The notes: generated by a model not told the origin, from the sequence alone. 64,000 nucleotides of DNA from Gnetum montanum (GCA_015680685.1 MNCI01036180.1:80584-144583), one strand, 5' to 3'; positions 20,700-33,190 are shown, numbered from the stretch's first letter. A program made the numbers and translations.

Positions 20700-22376
20700 A
20701 TGTCTCTCCTACAACACTATGATAATGCCACATCTAGTGAGGCAATTCATTGGAGAACCAACAAATTAGATGACAATGAAGATTGGAGTATGCAACCCAA
20801 GGTGGGGGTTTCTTATAAACATAAACGAAGACAACATTGTTCCAACGCACGAAAGCATAACTCACTTGATGATGATGAACCCCTACTAGCCACTACAAGC
20901 TTAATAGAAATACAAGAGGCTGTTCGAATAGCCTGTAGGCATCGTAAGTTGTCTACCCATGCTTGATTTAAACAACTTTCCCAAGTTTTCAAGGGGGCTA
21001 TGATTTAGATCCACAACAACATTTACAAGCCTTCTACGATGCCTGTACATGGAATGATATTGATAATGGATGGAAAAAACTTAAGTTATTTCCTCTGNTG
21101 CTACAAACCCATCAACTCCAAGAGATTATTAAGTGGATAGCAAAAGAAGAAGAAGAAATAGCCAAATGGGAGAATGTTGAAAGTTCTCAACAAGACCAAA
21201 ATCTTAACTTAACAAGGGTCCATGATCATGAAGAGGAGAAATCAACTCACTTCAAGGAGGTGGAATCATCTTTGCCAATCCTACAATCACTAGATGAAAT
21301 TGAGGCAAGGATTAATAAGATGATGGACTGGGTACATGAAAGATGTGGAGAATATACCAACATTATTAGAGGAAGAACTATGCCAAATCAAGAAACAGGA
21401 CAAGACATCACGTGACGATCAAAACAAAGGGTAGAAGAGAATAAGGATAGAAACTCAACTGTCAATCATACGTATCAATGTAACGTTTGTCTGTATGATC
21501 ACCCCAAAGGCCAATGTCCATTTTTGTCACATTTACATGAGCATTGGGGAAGAATGTTACATCCAGATTTCATATAGAAATATCAGGTTCAACCACAGTG
21601 GCAAAAAGCTCAGTCTTGGGGGAGGCCACCACCAACTAGACCATACCCTTCATATGTCCCAGCACCAAATGCTTATTATGTTGAACATCCTATTTCTCCA
21701 ACAAGATCATCATCCTCTACCTCACCTCATCGTTATCATTCTCCCGAGTACTATCCACCCATGTCCTCTCCAACAAGATCACCACCTCATGTGCCTTACA
21801 GTTCTCCTCAACCTCAATATTCTCATACCTTACCCCCTTCTACATCACCGTCAGCTATGCCAGAAGATTTTGCACCACAGCACCAACCCATAAATGTCAC
21901 TTGTGCTACTACTATCAATAGCAATGGAGGTCTTTCACAACATTGAAGGCATCCCTTCTTTAGACGTGATCATCAAAAGGGGCACCATAGTTCAGAAACC
22001 ACTGCATACACCAACTCAGCACAAATCCAACACTGTGGTGCATCTTCCTCTTCGAACCCAATGCCTCATGTTACCTTATCAAGGCCACCACTCAATACTC
22101 CAACAACCATGGGGCCCAATGAATATTTCCACATGGGAAGACATGTTGATCCTTGCATACCATCTTACGGTCACAAGTACCATAGTGGGTCAACTCCTTA
22201 TAAATTAACCACATCTTATAAGTTGCCCTACTATGTCAACACTAATCAACTGTGTGAACCCCAATGGGGCAAGTATGACCAGGTCCCAATATTTCCAACA
22301 TGCAAGGATTCCCACCTTCCATTTATTAATTCTAGCCATGCTCAACCATTTAACTATGGGGGATATCCTACATTCT
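20700..22376 (+). pseudogene. Element D gag
   Basis: The ATG at 20700 starts MSLLQHYDNATSSEAIHWRT, open for 88 codons. Fragments of the capsid region follow (KLKLFP, IIKWIAKEEEEIAKWEN, then EIEARINKMMDWVHERCGEY). The zinc knuckle CNVCLYDHPKGQC is at 21479-21517, and a Pro/Ser/Tyr-rich tail (SPTRSPPHVPYSSPQP) reaches 22376. An isolated n at 21099 marks loss of a segment that G retains. Frameshifts and stops break the frame. In the family, gag forms the particle and packages RNA. Confidence 0.78.
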
Positions 22377-24255
22377 AACAACACAGAATTAATAAATGTT
22401 TTTCTGTTTCTTTAATTTTTCAACTTTTTGTTTTCCAGTTTTTCACCTTTTAATTTATTGTTTTATCTTTTTAACTTTTTATCTTTTTATGAGTAATCTC
22501 ATCCATGAATAAAACACTCATGTGGCTTGTTGGTTGAGGTGTTATTCTATGCTATCAAGTCTCATGTAACTAATTAAAACTTAAAGTAATAAGAGGTTCT
22601 ATTAATAAGAGTTTCTACTCTGGGTACGATGATATTCTTGACATCATTAAAACTTAAAGTAATTTTATGCTCATTATGCCTAGAGTGAAGAAGGATGGAC
22701 TAAGAGGGAATGGCCAGGGTGTGACATCAAGGGAACTTGTGGATTCTCTTTGGTGACATCTGTAGGTGCTATCATGCAGTTTGGTTGTACTAAGATCCTT
22801 GTAGATCTAATGAAAAATAGGAGTAAGAGTATTAAAGGAACCCAACACAAAAAAAAAGAGAAAGAAGAGAGATAGAAGAGAGGGAAAAGAGAGTGTGCCA
22901 AAGCGGCCAAACAAAAAGTATGCCACAAAGAAATTCCAAGTCAGTCCTTCCTTGCACAAAACGCCAAGTGATCGTATGCCTTGCTGTCATGGTGCTCTTA
23001 TGATTGTCTATCATTGGATGAAATGATGCAATGTCACTGATCGGAGGAATGGAATTGGTCTTGATTTTGGAACGATGGGTTAATGACACATTAATCATGC
23101 CCTACACTCAAGATTCATTGTGCCCTGAGTCAGTTACCTCATGTCCCAATCTCTACAATCCCTTCTCCGATTCATTCCATCTCGTTGTTCATGTATTTAT
23201 GACTCGTGTCTTGTATAACATTGAATTCATACCTCATCATGGTGGTATCAACATGTGTGTGTATTGTTGCATCGGTATAGATTACATTTAACCCTTCTAG
23301 TGCCTACGGACATCTTAAGGTGCGGTTACGCAAGGGCATATAGGTTGGAACTTGCTTTGGGGAGGATCGACTTGCGTGACTTTTGTAATTTGTACTTGTT
23401 GCACACCACCACATCATCTTATACCCTCCAAGTATTTCATTGTCAAATCTATTCTTTCCTTTGTCATCATTTTATCAAACATTCCTCAAAACCAGGTCCA
23501 ACATTAAACTTTTAGGGCAACTTCCTTGAAAAATTTCTAACTCTAAAATCACACTAAGTAAAGAATGCAACATTTATTAAAGGAAATGAGTAAGGTATAA
23601 AATAATTGAACTTTTTTCAAATAACCTTACTAACAATTGATCTTTATGTGATTATAGATGGCCCCTAAAAGAAGATAACAAGGAGGACCTTCTCAAGGTG
23701 TAACTGAATGACCTAGGGGAGGCAGAGGCCAAGGACCTCATGCAATACATGCAGAGCAGAAGGCCATCATTCAGCATCCATCATGAAACTTCTATTACTG
23801 CATAATTTATCCAAGAAAAAGGAGGAGAGGTCAGGGCCCAAGCCTATGAAGAGGAATGATAGCTATTTGCAGCATGGCATGTCATGGCCAATCAAGTGTT
23901 CCCGTAGCTGCTATGTCCATGAAAAGTGTCGTCTCCATCAAACATTGGAACATTAGCATGGACGGCTCATAATCCTCAAATAGAAGAGGAGAAACGTCAG
24001 GTGCTTCTTCAATGGTATCAATCCCAGAAGCTTGATGCACAGGATAAAGGAAAGGCACCCATGGAGGAGCCACCACTACTAGGAACCCCATGAGTTCCAC
24101 CAGTTTTGTCTTTTGTGTCTGTGTCCAATTTTTTTTAATTATCCACTGTGGCATGAATAAACTTCTAGTTAATCAATAATCCCATACCTATCCATTTTGT
24201 ATTCAATTGAACTTGTTCCTCACTTTCTTTGACTCGAGGACGAGTTGTTATTCAG
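22377..24255 (+). other. Element D 3' internal region without pol
   Basis: The region from 22377 shows no protease, RT or integrase. At 23659 a short frame begins MAPKRR and, after a stop, GGPSQGVTE and PRGGRGQGPHAIHAEQKA, a basic Gly/Arg-rich start of the kind found in Athila extra ORFs; it is soon broken. The 82- to 90-codon frames at 22680-23515 and 23882-24154 have no recognisable motif. Confidence 0.5.
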
Positions 24256-24266
24256 TTGTGGGGATA
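24235..24266 (+). other. Element D polypurine tract region
   Basis: GACTCGAGGACGAGTTGTTA followed by GTTGTGGGGATA abuts the 3' LTR. The CTCGAGGACGAG word before a GTGGGG tract is common at this place in plant Ty3/gypsy elements (recalled family knowledge). The tract primes plus-strand DNA synthesis. Confidence 0.65.
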
Positions 24267-25143
24267 TGATGAAGTGCTAAGTAGTCAATGCATCGACTAG
24301 GCCATGTATATGGGGCCCCGTATACGTGACCGCATCGACGCGACCCCGTTGACGCATCCCTCCATGCGTCGATGTGGCCCCATTTATGCAGAACCTATTT
24401 TAGCCTATAAATAAGTGGCCCTCCACCACACCTAGGTACCATTTTAGTCAGTTGTAGCGAAGCTCTTGAAGTTTGTTCCCACAGGAGATAGAATATTTTC
24501 CCAGTGCATGCCCGCAGTGTGATGCTTGTAATTGTACGACACCTTTATTCGAGTGTGACGTACTTGGATGTGCACATGACCAGAAATAAAGATCGAGATT
24601 ACCTCATCATTGTAGAATTTACTTAGTTTAATTATTTAATTGTTATTGTTATTTATTATTTTCTTAGTTAATATTTCTTTACCATCATTTAATATTCTTG
24701 TTTTTAACTGCGGAATGAGTACGACTTAATCACGAGCATTTAAGTGTGACTACTTGGTAACCCAGTAGTGTACCTAGGATCTACACTTGGTAATCCTAGT
24801 AGTAGTCATGCATGAGGTCCAAGATGTGTACGAATGATTAAGGAACGGATGCTCATCGCACTTAGGCTAGCTTAGAATTCATTTCCTATTGCTTATTAGT
24901 TTAATCAAAATTATTTTCCATTGTCTCTAGGAGTAGCATTAGTTTAGGATCACATCATATGCCTCACTATAGACTAAACCATACGTGACAAAGCAAATAC
25001 TAGTCCAGGTGGGAAGACAGTGAACTGTGATCAACTTGTAACGATCTAGATACCACAACTAGCTTGTCCACGGAGTTCGACCGAATCATGCGTGAACGCT
25101 CGTATTCGTATGGTTGAGTGTAGGGGTACCTTGCCACTCATCA
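24267..25143 (+). repeat. Element D 3' LTR
   Basis: It begins TGATGAAGTGCTAAG and ends CCACTCATCA, has the same length as the 5' LTR and a TATA box at 24406. The strong excess of transitions against the 5' copy is compatible with decay of methylated cytosines. Confidence 0.92.
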
Positions 25144-25148
25144 CATAG

Positions 25149-26106
25149 CCCTAAAGCATAGTCTCCAAAATTGTACTATTTTGCATTGTTTTCAGGTACC
25201 TTGCAGTTTGTTTAACAATCACACATGCACTCTTGGTAGCGTAGTCATAGTCTGGCAATCTCACAAGGTCCATTAGAGCACACCAACAAAATATCATCTT
25301 ACTTCAATCGGAGTGTAGTTGGGTCTAGCATAGTCCCAACTACCCCTTTGCCACGTGGTGCTCGATCTATGATTCACACTAACCCTAGGCTTATAAATAC
25401 TCCTATGCTTCACATTTTATGAGTTGGCATCTTCATTTAGTAGTTGCCATTTTGGCATTGGCACTCTTACACCCAAGCACCCTCAACATCTTGATGAACT
25501 TTGGCACACCACTAGACATCGTTGCACATCACAGCAGCACTGTGACATACCGTTGCATACCATATATCATTGCAACTCATAGGACACCATAGTAGCCAAC
25601 CTTGCAAGCCCAGACTTCATGGAAGACATCAATTTTCGTAGCTAGATATCCTAAGACTATGGCTATGCTACCTACTATGCCTATTCGTACATCGCATACC
25701 TCCTCACCTTTTCTTTATAGTTGACTATGCTCCCCCAATTTGGGGTGTTTGCCATTTTCCCTCTAGCTCAGATTTTGTGCATGTTTCGCATTTTTTGTAC
25801 ATCTTGACATTCTATTAACAATTTTTTATTGTTCAAGAACATATTCACACATTTACACCTTCATTTTCGTGCTTGAAACCTTGGCTATGCTAACTTCAAT
25901 GGGCACTGCAAGCACCACAGACACCATGTAACACGTCAAACCTTGTTTCATTGTAACACCAGTAAGTCCCACTTCAATTAACAAGACCATTTTGGGCACC
26001 CTACCTCTATTCCGAGTAGGCCCTCGTGTGAACACAGGGTCAAGGCTATGTAATCATCGATCTCTTGGAGTACCATTCCAACCTTCAACGTTTTCGGTTG
26101 CTATAG
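25149..26106 (+). mobile_element. Tat-like element E: right part of 5' LTR
   Basis: The GTAG/CATAG-rich sequence resumes after D with the same AGCATAGTC words as before it, and ends shortly before the primer site at 26112. A second TATA-like site is at 25392. A 60-codon minus-strand frame within it (25853-26035) is not a gene. Confidence 0.55.
25392..25400 (+). promoter_or_regulatory. Candidate LTR TATA box (element E, right part)
   Basis: TATAAATAC, about 700 bp before the LTR end, is the more usual distance for an LTR promoter than the site at 18948. Confidence 0.45.
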
Positions 26107-26111
26107 TTTTC

Positions 26112-26130
26112 TGGCACTAGAAGGAGAGCC
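26112..26130 (+). other. Element E primer binding site
   Basis: TGGCACTAGAAGGAGAGCC matches 16 of 19 positions of the site TGGCGCTAGAAGGAGCACC at 58897-58915 in element C. Two elements in opposite orientation sharing this word beside an LTR end supports a primer function. I cannot name the tRNA with confidence. Confidence 0.65.
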
Positions 26131-26583
26131 TTTGACATTTCCTTCTTCGGACAATCCCTTGGTTGTTGCCTTGCATGATCTTTGCACCTTATGCAAATTG
26201 GTCCCTGTTGTCAATTCCCATGGAACCCTGCTCACCAACACTAGTGTTTACACTTAACCAAAATTCTAGGTCTTTAGTATAGTGTAGCTAGCTTTAGTGT
26301 AGCAAGCATAGTTGGCTCCAATGTAGCCCCAGAGTTAGTCATTTCCAACACATTTACACTAGTCATTTTTTTGTGCATTTCAGAGTTAGTTATTTTTTTG
26401 CATATTGTACACTTAGCCATTTTTTTGCATTTTAGCACTTAGCAATTTTTCTTTCTTTCTTTGCATAAGTGACCTTTGGCATTTCCCTTTGCACCATGAA
26501 CCCTAAATAGCCTTCAACCTCTACCTCGAACATGGTTGTGATCTAGCCCATTTAGCAAAAAATCTAGATTGACCTTCTTAGTG

Positions 26584-29274
26584 TTGGGGGTCCTATCCTA
26601 TCATAGAGGTAATCGTTCAGGAAATGCAATTTGCCTCTCGAGGTCATGGTGCTCAATATAACTTTGTTTGTGTGAAACTCCAGGTAGGTTTACCTTTAGA
26701 TCGCCAAGAAATGGAAACCAAACATAGTTATGAGATCATCCATTGCAACAGAAGGAAATGGTTCTCTTCCGAATTTGACTTCCTACTCATAGAAGATTAT
26801 CAGTGGATGCTAGATAATCTCATTCGCAACATGGGCCATGAGGCAGGGATAGACTATGAGGAGCCTCTCCAAGAGGATGAGTTTGAGGCTCAATCTCTGA
26901 GCATGACAACTCGTTCCAAGCCTCATTCTAGCAGATAACCTCTACTTTTTCTCCTTTGATGTCCCATAGCCTAGTGTTGTTGCCCAGGTTAACACCTATG
27001 ATGGAAACTCACCAAACATACCAGACAAATCAGAATATTGCTCTGCCATTTAGTATTTTCTTTCACATGTCTGTTATCATCCATTCATAGCCCTAGCAAC
27101 CTATTTATCTTGTTCAACCTATTCAGGTTTTCCAACCTTCTACAACACCAACAATTACACCCACACAACCTTATGTGCACACTATGCATATTCCTCCTTC
27201 ATGGCACATGACTTAGGCATCATTCATCTCGCCTGTCATGTTGGCATATTTTACAATTGCCCAATGCATCAACCAATAGTGGGGCCCAAGTGCTATGTCC
27301 ATGGCACAACCCACACAATAGGCATTGTACATTGTCACACAATTTGGAGCCAAGTCATGGACCATCCAAAAACCACAGCAGGCAGCACAATCCACACAAC
27401 CTACTATAACTCTACTTAGCTTGGATCAAGTGTTTTAGCTAATCTAAAGCCTTACTGAAGAGGTTAAATAGCTCAAATCCACCTCCTCTATAACCATACA
27501 TGTGATGTATTTCTACTAGCATGATCCCATTAATCTAGTAGTTCCACCACTGGCACTTCCCACTAGGGTCGCACTCCCACAGTTCACCAAATACAATGGT
27601 GAAGGAGGCCCAAATGCTCATTTGGTCACCTTTTGGTTAGAATGCCTCCTACTGCAGGCATGTACAAACATCATCATTCATGTCTTCACCATGTCCCTGA
27701 CCAAAAAGGTGCTAGATTGGTACTATGTGCTCCCCAAGGGCCTCCATCTCTTTGTTGAAGGAATTGCTCACATAATTCATCACACACTTCAAGTATAAAG
27801 TGAAGCCCAAGGTGACCCTAGACTAGCTAATGCAAGTAAAGTAGGGCCACTTAGAGCCTGTGTAGAAATTCATTCAGTAGTGGAGTACATCCCTTAATGA
27901 GATCTGCAAACCTATCACAGAAGTCCACCTATTGGCCATCTTCAAAGGCATAGTGAATGACTTTATCAAGTTGAAACTATATTACCTTGCCCTGTTGTCC
28001 CTAAACCAAGAATTTTCTCAAATTAAGAGCATCCAAAATGTGGTAGAGGCTAGCAAAGCCTTAGCCTACATGGCCTATAAAAACCTACATGCAAAGAAGG
28101 AGAAATATAAGGACAAAGGCAAGCAAGCAACTACAACTGTTGCACTGGTGGCCAACGAGGCTAAGCTGGCCAACGCCAAACCAATAGCCAAGCTACCCAA
28201 GGCACTGGCCAAAAATAAGGTAACAAACTCTAGTACTACAGTGACCAACCAGCCCACATCATTGATGGATGTGGCACCAGCTATCACAAGGCCTAAATTC
28301 AATCGCTCAAAGTACACACCATTACCCACCAAGCAGTCAGAGCTCTTGGACCAACTAGTTAATGTTGGATGTATCTAGTACAAGAAAATTTCTAAGGATT
28401 CTCACAAGCATTATGACTACTATTGCGAGCTCATTAAAAATCCTTTTATCACTTTGCCTAATGAACCTCCGATCCCTAAGCATTTCAGATTGGACTATTT
28501 TTTCCAGTATCATCAACTACAAGGTCATGATATAGACTTTTGCATGGCCTTGTAGGATGACATATAACACATGATCGAAAGGGTGAGCTAGTCCTTGATG
28601 CTACCAGCCTAGTACACCCCCAAAACCAATCAACAAGGGTTTACAAGGATCCTTTCAACATGAGTAGTGCAAGGTATGTCATCAATGCCATCAACGTTGA
28701 TGATGATGAAGAATTGATGGGGGAACCATTCATTGTTTGTCTGTCCTCTAGCAACACTGGGGCCCCATTAACACCAACCAGTTTGAGAATCCCTTTTGTC
28801 ATTAGAGCACCACCTTAGGTGCCTATAACACCCTTTGTGGTTAGGGCCTCATAACATGTTGCAACAGCAATGGCACAACCACTCATTGTCATAAGGGTAT
28901 CACAGTGTGCAGACTCCCTACTTGTTGGGAGTCTGGTGGTGGGCAATGCATCAACCCTTGCTCGCCGAAGACCTATCTTATAAGCAACCCTAATAAGAAA
29001 ACAAGATAGCAAACTAAGAGGCCTAACAAGAACCTCACCAATCAAATGCTTAAGCAACACTAGGAGCAGAAGGCATTAGTTCCACCTAAGTCTATCCCTT
29101 TATCTTCCATCCCAATGGCCCAACCAACTAAAGAGGCCATCACAACAAGTAGTCAACCATGGATCACTAAGGCTCCAAAACAACCAAGCAACCAACAATA
29201 GAGTACTAAGGCTCCAAAGCAAACCAGGTAAGAAAAGCCCAAATCTCCTCCATGAGAGATTCATCTCTTGGGCC
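26584..29274 (+). pseudogene. Element E gag (Tat/Ogre type), decayed, ends at the gap
   Basis: The N-terminal frame (26624-26938) has GAQYNFVCVKLQVGLPL, homologous to the gag start of C. A capsid core follows: FTKYNGEGGPNAHLVTFWLE and SLTKKVLDWYY, then the frame 27932-28378 with KGIVNDFIKLKLYYLAL and KYTPLPTKQSELLDQLV. The knuckle reads FQYHQLQGHDIDFC, with the first Cys lost. Last come IPFVIRAPP and TPFVVRAS linker repeats. The orientation is opposite to B and C. Many stops; pol would lie in or beyond the N gap. Confidence 0.72.
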
Positions 29275-29786
29275 NNNNNNNNNNNNNNNNNNNNNNNNNN
29301 NNNNNNNNNNNNNNNNNNNNNNNNNNNNNNNNNNNNNNNNNNNNNNNNNNNNNNNNNNNNNNNNNNNNNNNNNNNNNNNNNNNNNNNNNNNNNNNNNNNN
29401 NNNNNNNNNNNNNNNNNNNNNNNNNNNNNNNNNNNNNNNNNNNNNNNNNNNNNNNNNNNNNNNNNNNNNNNNNNNNNNNNNNNNNNNNNNNNNNNNNNNN
29501 NNNNNNNNNNNNNNNNNNNNNNNNNNNNNNNNNNNNNNNNNNNNNNNNNNNNNNNNNNNNNNNNNNNNNNNNNNNNNNNNNNNNNNNNNNNNNNNNNNNN
29601 NNNNNNNNNNNNNNNNNNNNNNNNNNNNNNNNNNNNNNNNNNNNNNNNNNNNNNNNNNNNNNNNNNNNNNNNNNNNNNNNNNNNNNNNNNNNNNNNNNNN
29701 NNNNNNNNNNNNNNNNNNNNNNNNNNNNNNNNNNNNNNNNNNNNNNNNNNNNNNNNNNNNNNNNNNNNNNNNNNNNNNNNNNNNNN
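29275..29786. other. Assembly gap, 512 N
   Basis: The bases are unknown. Open frames crossing it are artefacts. Plus-strand Tat-like gag stops on its left and a minus-strand Athila RT begins on its right, so an element junction is hidden here. Confidence 0.99.
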
Positions 29787-30372
29787 ATAGCCTAAAATTC
29801 ATACAAACCTATCATTTTCCACCTTTCTTTTCCACAACTACAAGTGGGCTAACCCACTCACTATCTGCGATGGGATAGATGAACCTCACCTTGCAAGGTT
29901 GTTCTATTTCCTCCTTAACGGTCTACTTCGATTTGGGGTTCAGTCATCTCTGTGGCTACCTTCTTAGCTTCATGGTTGAGTTAGTGTAAATGCGATGCTA
30001 GCATATCCTTGGATCAATTCCAGTCAACTCAGAATATGACCAAGCAAAGGTTATAGACCATTTGTTAACCATCTTTAACAACTTTTCTTTTTGTGCAGGA
30101 GCAAGTTTGGCATTAATTATAACCATCTTACCATTATTTAAGCATGCATACTCTATGCTTATTGGTAGAGTTTTCATTTCTAGGGGCTCCTACTTAAAGT
30201 TATTAAAGATTTTCAACTCTCCCCAATAGGTATTGTCATCTTCATTAGAGAGTTGGCAATGAACTTTTGTAAGTTTATCCATGCCTTCAACATAAGTACA
30301 TGTTAGGTTCTTAGTTGGTTCTATGCATAATGTACTACTTTTTGAGTCAACTATTAGCCACTAGGTGCCCTT
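29787..30372 (-). pseudogene. Athila fragment F: protease-RT linker and RT start
   Basis: The minus strand reads VEGMDKLTKVHCQLSNEDD, CLNNGKMVIINAKLAPAQKE, KWSITFAWSYSELTGIDPR, TVKEEIEQPCKVRFIYPIAD and SEWVSPLVVVEKKGGK. This is the same family as element A, where the linker is at 5460-5815. It runs leftwards into the gap and on the right is cut by the LTR of B, so B inserted into it. It carries several TAG and TGA stops. Confidence 0.8.
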
Positions 30373-31061
30373 TGTACCGTCCGAAATCGTCGGTCTCCGG
30401 CTTGAATGAAACAGGGACCTGGAGATCTCCGGATGCGTACAGAAGATCCTACCTTCGCTTGAGGGCAAGCTAGAATTTACAAAGGTAGAGTACCTTGAGT
30501 GGTCCGCACGCGGATCAAGCAAGGATTTCCCCGAACGTACACTGATGTGCTATACCCTGGGTTATATGTAAACAGCGTAACTGATGTGAAACAAAGCGTA
30601 AACAACGTAACTGGCGTAAGTGAAGTGTAAACGTACAAGAGCGTAAACAGTAAACATGCAACAATGAATGAAAAACTGTAACAAATTGTAGCAAAGAAAT
30701 GTAGCAATGTTATTGCGAAATGAGAGTTACAATGCACCGGTCTAACGTAGTTGTGGCTCTGACACAAGCCAGATGAATAGCCCCGGTGGATGCAGGGATG
30801 ATTGTATGCTGGGTTCAACTACAAGCACAGCGTAGAGGTTGTATGCTCAGTGTGCAGGGTAAGGTCCAGCATATAGGATTTTCTGCTCTGGTTCGTAGCA
30901 TCTCTCTTTCTCTTTGTGTTTGGTTTGCTCCAAATTGCCAACCCCTATCTAATGAAAACTTGGGATTTTTATACACGTTTAGTCGTTAGACTCGGGTTGG
31001 GTGACATGTGGCACGTTGACCGGGTGCGAAAGAATAAAATTTACAAGTGTTCAATGTGCTA

Positions 31062-31141
31062 TACACCAACGTATACGGCTATATGCTAGCGTATATTGCT
31101 GTACGCCAGCGTATATGGCTATACGCCAACATATACACGTC
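31062..31141. repeat. 20-bp tandem repeat in the LTR of B
   Basis: Four units of exactly 20 bp follow one another, consensus close to ACGCCAGCGTATATGGCTAT. Confidence 0.8.
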
Positions 31142-31304
31142 GAACATATGACCTCGGCGTACAGACTTGATTAGAACAGAAGAAGTCGTTCATCCTCCAG
31201 ATTTGAGTTCTGATGCCATGTAGATGCTTTCTGTTGATGTTCAGCTTGGCTGACTTTGATCTGACACTTTGTACATGTTGGGCGTATATGCTGGACGTAT
31301 ACAC

Positions 31305-31383
31305 TAGGCGTATACGTTGTGTCTGCTCGGCATATACGCTGTGTCTGCAGGGCGTATACGCTGTGTCTGCTAGGCGTATACAC
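31305..31383. repeat. 22-bp tandem repeat with GCGTATACGC palindrome
   Basis: Units of GCGTATACGCTGTGTCTGC plus three bases repeat about 3.5 times. The core GCGTATACGC is its own reverse complement. Confidence 0.8.
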
Positions 31384-31697
31384 TGATGGTTGCTCTGTTC
31401 GTGTGAGTTGATGCTTTGTATCAAGTCTTGCTCTGTAGTGCTGTTTCCATACCGTCTTCGAGGATTGCTTGCCAGGCATATATGTCAGTTGTACATGCTG
31501 GGCGTGTACGCTAGGCGTATACGCTATGAATGCAAAATTGGGCGTATACGCTGAGAATGTATACTTAGTGAATACTAAGTATTTTGAGCCGCGAAGTTGT
31601 CTGTGGGGCCCTCAAGCTTCATTCATGTTGGGGAACGTCATGACTTAGCTCAATTCTTGTTGGAGAAGTACTAAGCTCAAAATTTTGTGGTGTTTCA

Positions 31698-31711
31698 TTG
31701 GCCCCTCTTTG
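31698..31711 (-). other. Element B polypurine tract
   Basis: Read on the minus strand, CAAAGAGGGGCCAA directly precedes TGAAACACC, the start of the 3' LTR. The identical tract is at 45425-45438 in C. Confidence 0.75.
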
Positions 31712-31973
31712 TTGACGCTTGGAGGAATCGACCCGAGAAGCATTGACAAATAAGTGCAAAACACCACAAGCAACTTGATGGAGATTGTGTCCTTTGCCAC
31801 CTAGCTAGACATCATCATACCATGTTTAGTAGTACATAGGATTGGGGAAAATGACGTTTGTAGCTGGATAGGGAAATGGAGATTGCGGGGATTGGGGAGA
31901 AGTCAAGGTTGTGTGCGGATCATGCTTGTCTTCTTGGGATCAAAGCATGATGTGTACGTCCTTTTGCGATACA

Positions 31974-32190
31974 GGACTCTTGCTTAGTGTTCAAGAGAAC
32001 TTGTCGAAAAAACCAAAGCCATGTGATGATGTGTTGCATTCTTTGGAGGAACAGGGCTCTTGTTTAATGTTTAGGGGGAGCCTGTTGGCGGAGGGCCAAA
32101 GCCATGTCATGATGTGTTGCATTATTTGGAGGAGCAGGGCTCTTGTTTAATGTTTAGGGGGAGCCTATTGGCGGAGGGCCAAATCCATGC
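31974..32190. repeat. About 81-bp tandem repeat, 2-3 copies
   Basis: The unit with GGCTCTTGTTTAATGTTTAG, GGCGGAGGGCCAAA and ATGATGTGTTGCATT occurs twice almost identically, with a more diverged copy to the left. Confidence 0.75.
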
Positions 32191-32759
32191 AATAGGATGT
32201 CACTTGATTGTTTTAAACCTGAGCATTTGCTTTCGAGGCAACTACCATCCCGTCTTGTGTTTTATGTGGGAAGGAACAACGTGTTTTTTTTGTGTCCTTA
32301 TGCTCATGCTCAAATGCCATGTTGTGGGTTGCAACCACTTAAGAGTGGCGCAATATGCAACAGTATGTTCGATGTTTTGGGCTATACTGGGTGTGCCCAG
32401 GATGTAACCAAGTATAAGATGTTTGAGGGATCGGTGGGATATGAAATGGGAGATGTACTAGTGAATGGCTTGATTTAGTCTTGTCACGTGCACTGTGAAC
32501 AACAGCTCACCTTGCTGCTTATGATGAAGTGCATTTTTGTACGAACACCTCTGAGTGTCATCCTGCAAACACAACTCCAAGAGGACAAGAAAACCATGAG
32601 TGAGTAAGCAAGCTTAGAATTAAACAGCTACTAATGAAACAAAGGGACCGGATGAGATTTGAGGCTCTGTATATGAATGGCAGCAATGTTGTTAGGATCG
32701 GTCGATGGCGAGCGATGCAGCGGTTCTGATGAAGTTTGAATGCAGCAACAGATTGAGGA

Positions 32760-33190
32760 ACCAGAGATGAAATTGCCAGTTTGCAATCTTAGCGGACAAT
32801 CATGGGTTAGTTTTATGTCATGACCTTTTGGACATTTCCCATTTAGTGTTGTGGCGGAGTGTACATTGCCAGTTTCTAGTCTTGGCGGACCATGAAGAGG
32901 CAAACTAGTTTATAGTCTTAGCGGACTCTGGTGAATGTGACTGTGGTAGTTTACTGTTGTGCTGGATGGGTACTAGTTTATTGTCTTTGTGGACATTCTG
33001 TGGTACCAGTTTATCGTCATGATGCCAGGACTAGCTGTGGTATCAGTTTACCATCATGATTCCAGGACGAGCTGTGGTATCAGTTTACCGTCATGATTCC
33101 AGGATGAACTATGGTATCAGTTTACTGTCGTGATTCCAAGACGAGCTGTGGTATCAGTTTACCATCATGATTCCAAGACGAACACGTACC
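32760..33190. repeat. AGTTTAYYRTC minisatellite, including a 37-bp array
   Basis: From 33031 on, four units of 37 bp (CTGTGGTATCAGTTTACC, then TCATGATTCCAGGACGA) repeat almost perfectly. To the left are looser units with AGTTTATAGTCTTAGCGGAC. The homologous region of C is 46450-46815. No spacers are conserved in length or content in CRISPR fashion. Confidence 0.8.

Larger units (their letters stand above)
19684..25143 (+). mobile_element. Athila element D: complete, non-autonomous, 5.46 kb
   Basis: Two LTRs of 877 bp each begin TGATGAAG and end CTCATCA. The 5' LTR is followed by a tRNA-Asp-type primer site and the 3' LTR is preceded by a purine tract. Flanks CGTAG (19679-19683) and CATAG (25144-25148) form a 5-bp target duplication with one mismatch. 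Inside are only a gag and a short 3' reading region; protease, RT, RNase H and integrase are absent. It would need proteins from an autonomous Athila. It is inserted in the LTR of element E. Confidence 0.9.
30373..31697 (-). repeat. Element B 3' LTR (1325 bp)
   Basis: On the plus strand it begins TGTACCGTCCGAAATC and ends GGTGTTTCA; read on the element strand it is TGAAACACC...ACGGTACA. The first 500 bp and last 130 bp align with the LTR of C (58921). In between are GCGTATACGC-type repeats. Frames at 30477-30818 and 31119-31479 are translation of these repeats, not genes. Confidence 0.85.
31712..33190 (-). other. Element B 3' non-coding region
   Basis: Between integrase and 3' LTR is non-coding DNA with two tandem arrays (31974-32190; 32760-33190). 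It has a counterpart in C at 45439-46870. Open frames at 31911-32478 and 32631-32903 come from the repeats. Confidence 0.6.

Noticed and set aside
22680-23515. Overlapping frames of 82-88 codons in element D
   Set aside because: They lie in both strands of the pol-less region, with no domain and low-complexity runs.
29206-29878. Three open frames of 175-208 codons
   Set aside because: They consist almost wholly of N from the 512-bp gap.
30477-30818. 113-codon hydrophobic minus-strand frame in the LTR of B
   Set aside because: A similar frame in the C LTR (58938-59267) follows from LTR homology and low-complexity words; it has no start or codon support as a gene.
31911-32478. Plus-strand frames after the B LTR (79-97 codons)
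   Set aside because: They arise from the 81-bp tandem repeat; no domain, and the frame is not conserved in C.
33031-33190. Regular 37-bp repeats that recall a CRISPR array
   Set aside because: The units abut directly without unique spacers and lie in the 3' region of a plant retrotransposon.
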